Origin: Melitaea cinxia
Lineage: Eukaryota; Arthropoda; Insecta; Lepidoptera; Nymphalidae
DNA length: 64,000 nt
Reading direction: 5' to 3'
NCBI RefSeq assembly: GCF_905220565.1
Contig: NC_059396.1
Location: 16,923,206-16,987,205, forward strand
Part shown: one piece after another, positions 1 through 10,999 of the stretch
Numbering within the stretch: the first letter of the stretch is position 1
How the letters are laid out: every line of letters starts with the position of its first letter
Translations under genes and position numbers: made by a program
Notes under the pieces: generated by a model
What the model was told of the DNA's origin: nothing
What the model saw: only the letters and a program-made list of their open reading frames with translations
Database searches by the model: none

Positions 1-1510
1 CAATAAATACTACTATGGCTTATAACTTACGTATAGCACTCATGCAATGAAACGAAGTTCATGGCTCAAGGTTTATTTGAGATATCCATTGACGATTTCG
101 TGCGAAATCTCTTCAATTTTCCTAATAGACAGTGGATAATAGATAAGGTTATTATGTATGACATCATTACTTTCTATAATGTTTCGATGGAGTATGAAAA
201 CAGCAGTTGCGTGCGATTTCGTGCGTGTCTCGGGTCAGTTTCCTTTGCAGACTGAAGGCAGCCTCGTTTTTCAGCTTTTGATATTACTTATTCCGCCCCG
301 CATTTGAGGAGGTTCGAAAAAGTCGTTTTTTTTTTGTAGCAGTGTAAGTATACCTAAATACATATGTACTTTATACCTAAGAATACATCAAAAACAGTAC
401 AGCAAGTACGCAGTATGCAAAATTTAGTGAAGTACATTCTTATAGGTAAGTTGGTTCTAACAAGATGGTCGACCTTTTTATGTAAAAAAAAAAAAAAATG
501 TTTATTACTCAAATATTTTTAAATCTTAAAGCTTTTGAACGACATTTCTTCGAAAGACTTGTGCAAGATTACGTCGTCAACGAAAACTGTTTTACTTGGC
601 TTCAAAGACTAAATAAATTGTTTTGTTTTAATAATTAATTAAAAATCTTCTGGTTAAGTATTACAAAATACAGTTCAATGAACTTAATAACTTAAATGTT
701 TTTTTTTTCAACTTGTTTTTTTCACGTTACTATAAATATTAATAATATTTGTGCTTCGTGTATACTTGATGAAATATTCATTTCTAAGGGCAGAAATATT
801 TCTTATTATTTCTGCCAGCGACATATCAAATATATTTTTGAGAACGTAATAAAGTACCTGAATTTTCGATAAATTCGATAACTTTTACAAGTCTACCAAA
901 AAAAAAACTTTTTTTTCCCAATGTCTGCATTATTTTTCACGTAGCAAAAAAAACTAAAACGTCAACGCAAAAGTAACATTGTAGAGAGTTATTTTGCAGT
1001 AAGATCTAAAAAGATTAATATATCTAAAAGATCTCCCTAGATCCATAACGACACTAATTCCTTCAGATATGTACTTTATAAAAATAATAGAAAAATTATT
1101 TTACCATCAATTCTCTCGATTTTGCTACTCAGTATGTGATATTTATAACATTTATAGTTTTATCTATGGCAGACATATTCGTTTTTAAAACCTCTAATAC
1201 AGAAAATATTTTAGAGTCAAGAAATAGAGACAATATTAATAATTAAGCATTTTCGGATTTTATCGCGGTTTATTAAGTTTTGGACACCTGACACGGGAGG
1301 AGTCGTCGAAAAAGGTGTGTCATTATAATGACTGAAATTCGCGTAAACATTAGAAGACAATATTAATATTAATACAAATTTGTATCGTACGCTGTTTGAC
1401 AAACTTGAATTATCTATCAATATAATAATAGAAATATAAATGATATTGTGACATTTAACACTAAACATATTAAATCTTTTACTAACTAGATATTTTTTTA
1501 AATATATAGA
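1..1510. other. No gene seen; MITE half copy at about 1246-1345
   Basis: AT-rich. At 1246-1345 are TTTTCGGATTTTATCGCGG, ACACGGGAGGAGTC and GTGTCATTATAATGAC, a shrunken copy of the foldback MITE at 6054-6209. Confidence 0.5.
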
Positions 1511-1516
1511 CTATCG

Positions 1517-1695
1517 CTTGACTGCGATCTCACCTGATGGCAAGTGAAGATGCAGCCTAAGGTGGTGCGCGCTTGCCTAGAAGATGCCTATTCACTCTTG
1601 ATTTAAAGATACCCAAGTTATAGTTCGTTGGAAAAACGGAAGCTGGAAGGGCATTCCAAATTTTTGCGGTATTAGGAACGAGGAAGCAAATCGTT
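1517..1695 (-). mobile_element. LINE 3' end, CR1/Jockey-like
   Basis: On the minus strand a short frame reads TAKIWNALPASVFPTNY and FKSRVNRHLLG before a stop. The IWNxLP...FP..Y...FK.R...L pattern is a common C-terminus of insect LINE reverse transcriptases. It is followed by a non-coding tail with TGCCATCAGGTGAGATCGC. Confidence 0.7.
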
Positions 1696-1709
1696 TAGTG
1701 CGAGATCGT

Positions 1710-3255
1710 GGGATATGCAGAATAATGAAAAGTAAAAATTGTAGAATTCTTGGGAGGAAAATCGCTTCTCCTTAATACAGGTAACTCAGCTACCTAGCTA
1801 AGAGAAGTAGGGATCATACTTAGTAATTACTTTCAAATTACACCTAGAAACTAATTGTTCCTTTTTTGTTACTTGTTACTTGAATATGTTGTGTAAATAC
1901 GGAAATAAATAAATAAATAAGAATAATAACATATTTTATTCCTATATCAAAATGCACTTGGATTTGATCACTACACGAGTAAAACGGAAGAAAATCTCTA
2001 GTTTTCTTAAGATATATAACGTTAGGTAAAATAATATATACAGGCACATATATTCGTTTAAGATACATAAACATTTATAATTATTTTTACTAGGACGACT
2101 TTTTCGTCTGGAAGTGGGGTCTCCTCCCGAGAGGTGGCGTCGGGAGATGTCCATTCAGGCTCAGCACGTGTAGGCCGATAGATTGAAGGTCGTACAAATT
2201 TAACGCAAACTGCTATTATATTGGGAAATTTAAAAAAAAATCACGAAAAAAAAAACTTACATTTACAAGACGGTAAGGAAACCTGACAAATACGTCCGAT
2301 GATGGATCAGCTGAAAAGTGAACGTAGAGCAATAAAATGTTACGGATTTTAATAAAAAAATGTTGTGATTAAAAAAATATATTTATTACGAGTCTTTATG
2401 TACCAAAACTACTAAATATTGACTATTTTAACATTGTCTTAATATCATATACATCCCAAACCAATCAAGATGTATAAACAGTCAAATTCGTTCGAGCGTA
2501 CTGAATAATAAGGCTCAATTAAAAATGAATGGTATTAATTGCTGGAACTTGTATACGAACAAATTACCTTATTAACATTTCGTACCTGAATTGCGTTGCA
2601 TTAAGTATCTGGCTTTATGGGGTCACGTATAAAATATGACAACTGACAGAAACTTTACTATAATACTATTATTATATGGTGTACTAAGAAATTAGTTTTA
2701 TTAAATTAATTATATTATGTTTTTTCCTATTTTTTGACTTTAATTATTAAATGGTGATAATTAGTTATTGTTGAATTTGTAATATTATTATTTTTTGTTG
2801 TTTGACACTATGAAATGCTTTGATAAGTGGGCACAGCTGGTCTTAGAATACTAAAGCGTTTTTACTTAGTTATGTTTTCGGGTGTTACGTGAAACAGATA
2901 AAATAAAAACTTGAATAAAATATTAATTATGTCAATATATATTAAAATACAGTGATGAAATATAGAGAAATACTAAAATAAGCACCAACAGCCATCAAAA
3001 TTTAAAATTTAAAAAAATTTGCCACTTAGTTGCGATTCTAGATGAGAGGCACGTCTCGTCCGAACATCAAAACGTCCGACCAGACCGAGCTGTTTTTATA
3101 ATAAATTAAGTTTATAAAGAGACTAGAAAAATCGCGCAGTTTTACTTGTATTTACATTTATTTTTATTGCTGCGTTTACATACATGTATAAATTGTAGCA
3201 TAATGCGTATTTTTTAATAACTCTATTATAAATACTTAGGTACTGGATCGATAAC
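1710..3255. other. No gene seen
   Basis: AT-rich sequence. A short GC-richer patch at 2105-2190 (GGGGTCTCCTCCCGAGAGG) has no coding or splice signature I recognise. Confidence 0.5.
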
Positions 3256-3259
3256 GCAA

Positions 3260-3505
3260 TAATTGTTTGCTCGCAAACGAAAAAAACCGACTTCAATTAC
3301 ATCGACAAGTACTTAATACAACGTAAGTAGACGAAAAAATTAGCAAACGCACGCATTACTGCGATTTTCGAGGGTTTCCTCGATTTCTCTGGGATTCCAT
3401 CATCAGATCCTTGCTTCCTTATCATGGCACCACACTTGGAATATCTTCTTTCCAACAAAAAAAGAATTATCAAAATTGGTTCATAAACGACGAAGTTGTT
3501 CATAC
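3260..3505 (-). repeat. Truncated ACCGACTTC-family repeat
   Basis: Starts TGTTTGCTCGCAAACGAAAA, then ACCGACTTCAATTACATCG, and contains CCTCGATTTCTCTGGGATTC as in the copies at 19075, 26125 and 27893. Confidence 0.7.
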
Positions 3506-3514
3506 GTAAAAAAA

Positions 3515-4410
3515 TATATAAAGAATAGAATAGAATAGAAAATAATAATAGAAATTACGATTTCCATAAAACGTGCCCTTAAAAAGGAATAATACTGTAG
3601 AGATTATATTGAAATGAAATTTTTCTAAAGTTTTACAAATATAACTTATATTGGTCAAGATGAATGATTCCAAGTTTAAGCCATCGCTGGACTTAAGTAT
3701 TTAAGCAATTAATTTAAAACTAAAACGATGAGTATGCGCTAGATTTACTAACTTAAATACTGAGTACGCACTTCCGAACTTTCTAAATCTATTCGGAAAA
3801 CAGTCAAACAGTTTGCCTGACATGCAGCCTTCTTATTTATTTAAGACGAAACTTCACTTCCGGTTTTACTCTGTTTGCCAATTTTGGGTATTAGTACGGT
3901 ATTACTTTAATTAATTATTATAAGCCTTTGCCACTTCTGGATAAGGTTTTTTTTTTCTACTAACAAAAGAATCGTCAAGTATTTTAATGATATTTAATAA
4001 ATGTTGGCAAGAATTACTAATTTTTACTTGTGATTAAATCCTCTATCCTACAAACTAATTTGATTTACGTGAATAATTCAGGTTTAAATTTTTTATTAAA
4101 TTCTCTTTGTTTCCATCACTGATATCTAGTTTCATAATAACAAAATTAAAAGAAAAAGAATACCTCATGCATAAATAATTATGACAAAAAGCTTGAACTT
4201 GAAATGATTTCAAAATCTTATTTCGTAATCATTCTTCTAAAAAGTCGACAAACTTTACATTAAGGTCAAGAAGCTTAAGAAGTGTAAAATATAACTGACG
4301 CAATTATGGTTTTAATAACAATGGAATTAACGTCATTTCATTCTCCATTAAAAACTGTAGCAATAACTTTTGATTGAGTATTTTGAAATTTATTAAATAT
4401 TTTCACTTAT
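3515..4410. other. No gene seen
   Basis: AT-rich, no recognisable feature. Confidence 0.5.
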
Positions 4411-4416
4411 TTGATA

Positions 4417-4470
4417 CTAGCTGTGCCCCGCGTTTTCGCCTGGTTTCTTTTGAGACGAAAACGCTTTTAA
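4417..4470 (-). repeat. Helitron-like 3' end
   Basis: The minus strand ends CGCGGGGCACAGCTAG followed by T, close to the terminus at 12575-12590. The other end was not located. Confidence 0.5.
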
Positions 4471-4859
4471 TTAGTATTTGACAGAAAATCAAATCAACTT
4501 CATCATTTGATTATTATTTCTTTCTCGATTATTCTTAACGTCGTTATTTGATTCTTATAGAACATTTACAGTATTTTTCAAAAAGTTTTTAACAACTAAA
4601 ACAAATTATGTATTCGATATTACGAAAACTATTGTTTGTGAATCCAATATGTCTTTATAAAAGATATCTGGTATCTCAAATTATGATTAGTAAAATTGTG
4701 TAATGAAAAAAGTTTTGCATTAATAGTTTTGTACGATTAATGTTAAAAAGTGCTTTTAAAGTCAACTTAAATTGAGCGTTTTTGATTTGGCTGAATAGTG
4801 ATTGTTGATCAGAGAGGTCTTCTCGCTATGCAAAGAAAAATATTTATATATTCAACTAA

Positions 4860-5660
4860 AACTTATAATTCCGATGGACCCTTACAAGGATGGAGGTGTA
4901 AAGCCGTCTAGACGGCCCTATAGGCAGGGTTCTGGTGTGGGACTCCGCGGCCTTGAACTTTGAGATGACTCAAACAAATGAGGCAACCTTTAACAACTTT
5001 ATCCCCTAAACTCATTAAATAGGTCATATTATATCATTCATAGGTCATAACGTCTGTTTATCAATAGACCACTTAACAATACATTTTAACATTTACATAA
5101 ATTACAGTAATCAACGCGCACGATCTTTCACGACACGATTTACGAACATTCAAAAGACAACTACAACGCAAACCAAAAGTACACAAGCGATCTTTAAGAA
5201 ACTTCGTCTACGTAGTTACGACAAACAGCTAGACCTCGTATAGTACAAAAATAAGTTCAGCCAGTTCCTAAACAAAAAGAAACTGAAATAAACAAGGTCG
5301 GGGAATCAACGCCGTCGTCGCCGCCGCCATAAAGACCGACGGCCGTCCTTGAAAAAGGGGGGTTCTTACAAATTGGGTTATTACAGTGTGAGGGGGCGTG
5401 GGTGGTCGAGACGGGACGGGGGAAAGAGAGGCCTGAATTTTGTGTAGGCCCTTGTACGAAGTGCGTGAGGGAGGACCGTCGGGTGGGCGTACCTCCGCTG
5501 CGCCACCCTCGGCACGCCTCTCCAGGAAGGACTCCCGCTCCAGACTGGGGTTCCGGCGCCGATCATTATAATTACTCTCCAAGGTGAGTCGGGAGCTGGC
5601 AGCAGCCTAATCCAGGGAAAGCAACTCTATCGGGAATTCGGAACCTCACCCTCAGCCCAC
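4860..5660. other. GC-rich patch of unknown nature
   Basis: At 5283-5660 GC content is clearly above the surroundings, with CGCCGTCGTCGCCGCCGCC and an arginine/proline-rich open frame on the minus strand (5268-5582). A second patch at 4880-4960 has GCCGTCTAGACGGCCC, a palindrome. No domain, splice pair or repeat partner was recognised. It could be the 5' region of a LINE or an unrelated first exon. Confidence 0.35.
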
Positions 5661-6053
5661 ACTCATAATACGGTCACCGAACATTAAAGCACTTGTTTGC
5701 CTATGTTGTTACTAATTATAAAACTAATTAAATGATTTTATGATTTTCCTTTTTAACTAAGAACTTTGATGTCTTTATTCCTTCAAAATACTATTTAATA
5801 AAAAAATTCGGTTACCAATTAATAAAAAAATTAAAACTCCAAAATTGAATAAAATAATCTTATCTTTATTATTTTTAAGTTCTATTTCATAATGCTCAAA
5901 AGTTGAGTAGTCAATTAGTGTCTAACAAATTAATCAATATTATTAAAAAACTTACTTTTGATTAATATTACACAAATTATTAAACTGTTTTATATTTTTA
6001 TTGGTAAACTTAATTGCTTTTCTAAATTTGACGATTTTTTTCGAATTTCACTC

Positions 6054-6209
6054 ATTATAATGAAACAACTTTTTCGGATACATTACAGCAACCATGGTCA
6101 CAAGAGGACTCCTCCCGTGACCATGGTTGCTGTAAATAATCCGAAACGTTGGGCATTTAAAAAACTTAATAAACTGCGATAAAATCCGAAAAAGTTGTTT
6201 CATTATAAT
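6054..6209. mobile_element. Foldback MITE with perfect 25-bp TIRs
   Basis: The termini at 6054-6078 and 6185-6209 are exact inverted repeats (ATTATAATGAAACAACTTTT...). Inside lies a second perfect 18-bp inverted repeat (6084-6101 and 6117-6134, TACAGCAACCATGGTCAC). At 156 bp it has no coding capacity. Confidence 0.88.
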
Positions 6210-6214
6210 TAATA

Positions 6215-7415
6215 GCTTTTGCCAATCGATAATGAGAATGTTTTGTGAAACAGGAAAAAATTCTTTATTTTTTTCAAGTCCTGAATCGAAAGTCAAGACG
6301 AGTCACATTTTATAGAAATTACTGGAGCTTGTTAAATATCAAAAGCGGCAGCTGCAAACGAAGTTGCTTATATATTTTGCTATATGAGTATATGTATATC
6401 GGGCCCGCTTTCCTCTGATATTGAGCACGGAATGAATGGAGTCGACCCCTGAAAACGGCAATAGGATGACACTATAGAAGTATTTGGGTCACTAGGCTTC
6501 GAACCTTGCTAGATTTAGTAATTGGTATTAACCATATACGTAAGTACGTATAAAATAGAATATGCTTTTATATAGATTTAAATTAGTAATACGTTTTCTA
6601 ATTTTTTTTAAACATGGATTTTCCTTGAGAACTTACGCACGAGCACTTTCGAGGCCGTATTGTTAAATTTTTACACGAACTTTTTGAAAGGTCTTTTATT
6701 TAAATGGTCATTGGGGAAAATTCATATAAAAAAAGATATTTTATAAAAAAAATTCGATAATCGTAAAGAGGTTTGTATGGTACAGTCTCTGGTTGAGTGA
6801 GAGATGACATGTGAGGGAAGGTTATGAGGGAAACCAAACCCAATGAAAGTCGATCAAACACTAAGTTTATTAAGATTATTATTTAAGTATATATAGACAA
6901 AAGTACAGACGTCATCCGCAGCAAACAAATAACAATTTAATTAGAAATCTGCATCAGTCAAATAACAATTAATGTAAGATATATTATTTAAAAAACAAAA
7001 AAACCCTATGCTTTTTTTATTCTTTATTACAGCCAAACAGCCTTATACATATACTTGCATATAAATATTTAACATATAAAAATCACGTATAAATAATTTC
7101 TTTCGAATATTTTCAGCTAATCCCAACCGATCGATACAATTATTATTGATTTAGTGAGATATGAAAAAATTATTGACTGCTTGATTTATTCAGCCTTTAC
7201 AGTAATGTGAAATAACTGCTTAACATAGGCTAAAAAATTAACATAAACTTTCATTTGTTGTTACCGCTATATGACACATAGCTTTATTAGCACCCAATGA
7301 CATAGACCCTAAATGAAAGTGTTACATAATTTAACTCTATAATATTAACTTCTTATATGTAATAAAGTAATAAGTGTGTATACATTATTATGTATGTATG
7401 CATTTATATATTGTA
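6215..7415. other. No gene seen
   Basis: AT-rich, no recognisable feature. Confidence 0.5.
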
Positions 7416-7419
7416 TAAT

Positions 7420-7735
7420 TAACTGAGGTAGGGCACAGCAGAATAACTGAGGTAGGGCACAGCAGGAATTTCCTGCTCAAAATATGGAGCAGCCCACTGG
7501 GGTAGTACCTCGACCTTACAGAAGATCACAGCAAAATAATACTGATTTCAAGCAGTATTCTGTTCCTGTTGGTGAGTAAGGTGACCAGAGCTCCTGGGGG
7601 GATTGGGGATTGGGTCGGCAACGCGCTTGCGATGCTTCTGGTGTTGCAGGTGTCTATAAGCTACGGTAATCGCTTACCATCAGGTGAGCCGTAAGCTTGT
7701 TTGCCGACCTAGTGACATAAAAATTTTTTTTTAAA
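7420..7735 (+). repeat. Interspersed repeat ending CAGGTGAGCCG
   Basis: The most complete copy of a family with CGCGCTTGCGATGCTTCTGG, CGCTTACCATCAGGTGAGCC and an A-rich tail. Its first 18 bp or so (AACTGAGGTAGGGCACAGCA) are tandemly duplicated at 7422 and 7444. Class uncertain. Confidence 0.65.
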
Positions 7736-8049
7736 AAATATGTATTTATTATATATTATATTTTTGTTCTCAATATGTTTAATTTACACGCTAATTTTGC
7801 GACTGTTTTATCATTTTCCTGTGGCAGGACTACTGGAAGAATCCATCATGGGATAAGTAGTGCCTTTGTACCAGCATTGTTTATAAGAGCTATTTCCTAT
7901 TGCTATCCCAGTGTACATAAATTGTTAAATAAATAAAGAAAAGTAAATGACAATACGAAAACCAGCAAATTAAAATATAAATGATTTCGTCCCAGATATG
8001 TACTTACCAGCAACATGTTGGATTTTTTGAATATCATATCAAAAATTGA

Positions 8050-8122
8050 CCGCTCCAGCGGGATTCGAACCCGCGTCTCCGACTGACCGTGTCGGTGCTC
8101 TAGCCAATTAAGCTATGGAACG
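8050..8122 (-). tRNA. tRNA-like gene M1, anticodon-position GGU
   Basis: 73 nt that fold into a full cloverleaf: 7-bp acceptor CGTTCCA/TGGAGCG, GCTT/GAGC D-stem, CCGAC/GTCGG anticodon stem with loop ACGGTCA, GCGGG/CCCGC T-stem. In this copy base 26 is A. A-box and B-box are consensus, with a T5 terminator just downstream. Confidence 0.6.
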
Positions 8123-8361
8123 ATGTACCCGCTAGAGCGAAATTATTGATATGATGATTTTTATTTTCGGTTTAAGCGAACCGTGGCGCCGTCTATAGTG
8201 AGTTCTTTACAGAGACCCGTAACTATTCAAAGTTTCATATTACAATGAAAATCTTTGACAGGAGACGACACCATGCTATTTTTAATATGTACGATTTTAT
8301 TTTTTGTGTACCCACACATTAGGAATTCTAAACATTTTTTGAATATCATATCAAAAATTGA

Positions 8362-8434
8362 CCGCTCCAGCGGGATTCGAACCCGCGTCTCCGACTGACC
8401 GTGTCGGCGCTCTAACCAATTAAGCTATGGAACG
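8362..8434 (-). tRNA. tRNA-like gene M2
   Basis: As M1, with a change in the D-loop (GGTTAGAGC in place of GGCTAGAGC). Boxes and stems are intact. Confidence 0.6.
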
Positions 8435-8673
8435 ATGTACCCGCTAGAGCGAAAGTTTTGATATGATGATTTTTATTTTCGGTTTAAGCGAACCGTGGCG
8501 CCGTCTATAGTGAGTTCTTTACAGAGACCCGTAACTATTCAAAGTTTCATATTACAATGAAAATCTTTGACAGGAGACGACACCATGCTATTTTTAATAT
8601 GTACGATTTTATTTTTTGTGTACCCACACATTAGGAATTCTAAACATTTTTTGAATATCATATCAAAAATTGA

Positions 8674-8746
8674 CCGCTCCAGCGGGATTCGAACCCGCGT
8701 CTCCGACTGACCGTGTCGGCGCTCTAGCCAAATAAGCTATGGAACG
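8674..8746 (-). tRNA. tRNA-like gene M3
   Basis: As M1, with one D-loop change (TTATTTGGC). It is the last leftward unit before the inversion axis. Confidence 0.6.
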
Positions 8747-8931
8747 ATGTACCCGCTAGAGCGAAATTATTGATATGATGATTTTTATTTTCGGTTTAAG
8801 CGAACCGTGGCGCCGTCTATAGTGATCGAAAATAGTGTGATAAAGTGGCGATCAAAAATAGACGGCGCCACGGTTCGCTTAAACCGAAAATAAAAATCAT
8901 CATATCAAAACTTTCGCTCTAGCGGGTACAT

Positions 8932-9005
8932 CGTTCCATAGCTTAATTGGCTTAGAGCGCCGACACGGTCAGTCGGAGACGCGGGTTCGAATCCCGCTGG
9001 AGCGG
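8932..9005 (+). tRNA. tRNA-like gene P1, one extra base in the D-loop
   Basis: 74 nt because of an inserted T (GGCTTAGAGC). The first rightward unit. Other stems and both promoter boxes are intact; the extra base could disturb tertiary pairing. Confidence 0.5.
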
Positions 9006-9244
9006 TCAATTTTTGATATGATATTCAAAAAATGTTTAGAATTCCTAATGTGTGGGTACACAAAAAATAAAATCGTACATATTAAAAATAGCATGGTGTC
9101 GTCTCCTGTCAAAGATTTTCATTGTTATATGAAACTTTGAATAGTTACGGGTCTCTGTAAAGAACTCACTATAGACGGCGCCACGGTTCGCTTAAACCGA
9201 AAATAAAAATCATCATATCAAAAATTTCGCTCTAGCGGGTACAT

Positions 9245-9317
9245 CGTTCCATAGCTTAATTGGCTAGAGCGCCGACACGGTCAGTCGGAGACGCGGGTTC
9301 GAATCCCGCTGGAGCGG
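9245..9317 (+). tRNA. tRNA-like gene P2
   Basis: Consensus unit: acceptor 7 bp, C1:G72 ends, anticodon loop ACGGTCA, B-box GGTTCGAATCC, then CAATTTTTGA with a T5 stop for polymerase III. Confidence 0.62.
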
Positions 9318-9556
9318 TCAATTTTTGATATGATATTCAAAAAATGTTTAGAACTCCTAATGTGTGGGTACACAAAAAATAAAATCGTACATATTAAAAA
9401 TAGCATGGTGTCGTCTCCTGTCAAAGATTTTCATTGTAATATGAAACTTTGAATAGTTACGGGTCTCTGTAAAGAACTCACTATAGACGGCGCCACGGTT
9501 CGCTTAAACCGAAAATAAAAATCATCATATCAAAAATTTCGCTCTAGCGGGTACAT

Positions 9557-9629
9557 CGTTCCATAGCTTAATTGGCTAGAGCGCCGACACGGTCAGTCGG
9601 AGACGCGGGTTCGAATCCCGCTGGAGCGG
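9557..9629 (+). tRNA. tRNA-like gene P3
   Basis: Identical to P2 over the tRNA region. Confidence 0.62.
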
Positions 9630-9868
9630 TCAATTTTTGATATGATATTCAAAAAATGTTTAGAATTCCTAATGTGTGGGTACACAAAAAATAAAATCGT
9701 ACATATTAAAAATAGCATGGTGTCGTCTCCTGTCAAAGATTTTCATTGTAATATGAAACTTTGAATAGTTACGGGTCTCTGTAAAGAACTCACTATAGAC
9801 GGCGCCACGGTTCGCTTAAACCGAAAATAAAAATCATCATATCAATAATTTCGCTCTAGCGGGTACAT

Positions 9869-9941
9869 CGTTCCATAGCTTAATTGGCTAGAGCGCCGAC
9901 ACGGTCAGTCGGAGACGCGGGTTGGAATCCCGCTGGAGCGG
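9869..9941 (+). pseudogene. tRNA-like pseudogene P4
   Basis: The T-loop reads GTTGGAAT in place of GTTCGAAT, losing the near-universal C56 and breaking the B-box. The unit itself is cut off soon after, at the array edge. Confidence 0.65.
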
Positions 9942-10017
9942 TCAATTTTTGATATGATATTCAAAAAATGTTTAGAATTCCTAATGTGTGGGTACACAAA
10001 AAATAAAATCGTACATA

Positions 10018-10306
10018 ACATGTGGGATGTTAGACATAGGTATTTTTCTCCAAGTTGGAGAAACGTCGGCTTCAAATCCACTATACGCAGCTTACTGCGG
10101 GTGAGCAGGTATGTTCCCTACTATGAGTAACGATCGATAGGTGTCTATGACAACAACCAGGACTTACAGCTTACAAGGCCAGACACCCAGATCAGAAACC
10201 AATAAAAGTATGTACAAACATAAATATCCGTCCCGACTGGAAATCGAAACAATGACCGCTGGTGTTTAGGCGCCTACACTCACCGCTACACCAGAGCGGT
10301 TGTCGC
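10018..10306 (-). repeat. tRNA-derived SINE (family C)
   Basis: The minus strand begins ACCGCTCTGGTGTAGCGGTG, an A-box-like head, then AACACCAGCGGTCATTG and TTCGATTTCCAGTCGGGAC. The body has ATAGACACCTATCGATCG and runs to the array edge. Promoter boxes are degenerate. Confidence 0.6.
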
Positions 10307-10609
10307 TCGAAACTAATTTGATTTTTGTTCAATCCAGTGCAAGTTAATTGCACTATATTGACAGAGTCCTTGAATAACGAGAAGGATTTCGTATCATCAA
10401 TTTTATTAAAAATGTCATGATTTTTTTTTCTCTATTTATTAAGTCACATCTGCATATTTTTTTTATTCAAAAACGTGATATAATTACAAGTGCGACTGAA
10501 AAAAATATTTACGATTTAGTAATTTTTAACGATTAAAACTATCAAATGTTCAATAAAGACAGTATGCGTAAAGAGTAAATAAATCATCAATAATAACTAT
10601 AGTAATTGA

Positions 10610-10960
10610 TTTTCATGTATCATCATCGTCATCATCATTATCATCATCATCATTTCAGTCTATTACAGTCCTCTGTTGGACATAGACCTCCACAAGTTCG
10701 CGCCAAAAATTCCGCGAACTCATGTGTGTTGCCCATAGTCACCACGCTGGGCAGGCGGGTTGGTGACCGCAGGGCTGGTTTTGCAGCGTGTTTTCGGCCT
10801 GTGTATTGTGTTATCCCTCCATCGGTCGGCTTTATAAGTTCCAAGGTACTACTTGAACTGTGTTATCCCTTAGTCGCCTCTTACGGTCACGTCTTTCTTT
10901 ACCCACGGGAAGAGAGAGGGTAGCTATATTCTTTAATGCCGTAGCCACACAGCTTATGTA
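10610..10960 (-). mobile_element. RTE-type LINE 3' end, minus orientation
   Basis: The CATCATCATTATCATCATC run is the complement of a TGATGA tail. Next to it is the complement of the EAYVQQ-coding end (GTTGGACATAGACCTCC), then CCCAGCGTGGTGACTATGG on the minus strand, as at 35590 and 19880. Confidence 0.65.
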
Positions 10961-10999
10961 TCAAAACGATAATAAATTAATCCTTTAAAAAAAAATGTA

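Larger units (their letters stand above)
8012..10027. repeat. Inverted array of seven 312-bp units, each with a tRNA-like gene
   Basis: Three units read leftward and four rightward. The arms mirror each other around a 37-bp spacer (8821-8857). Successive tRNA-like genes are 312 bp apart (313 for one pair with an inserted base). The whole unit, not just the tRNA part, is almost identical between copies, including ACAGGAGACGACACCATGC and TAATGTGTGGGTACACAAAA (or their complements). Imperfect 11-bp direct repeats AACATGT(T/G)GGA flank the block. Confidence 0.92.

Noticed and set aside
8050..9941. Calling the seven genes ordinary tRNA-Thr(GGU)
   Set aside because: C33, the unusual anticodon for a eukaryote and the C1:G72 end argue against a normal elongator tRNA. 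They are reported as tRNA-like.
10606..10923. 105-codon histidine-rich open frame
   Set aside because: The histidines are the ATC-type tail of an inverted RTE end; the rest is the same repeat found at 35380-35706.
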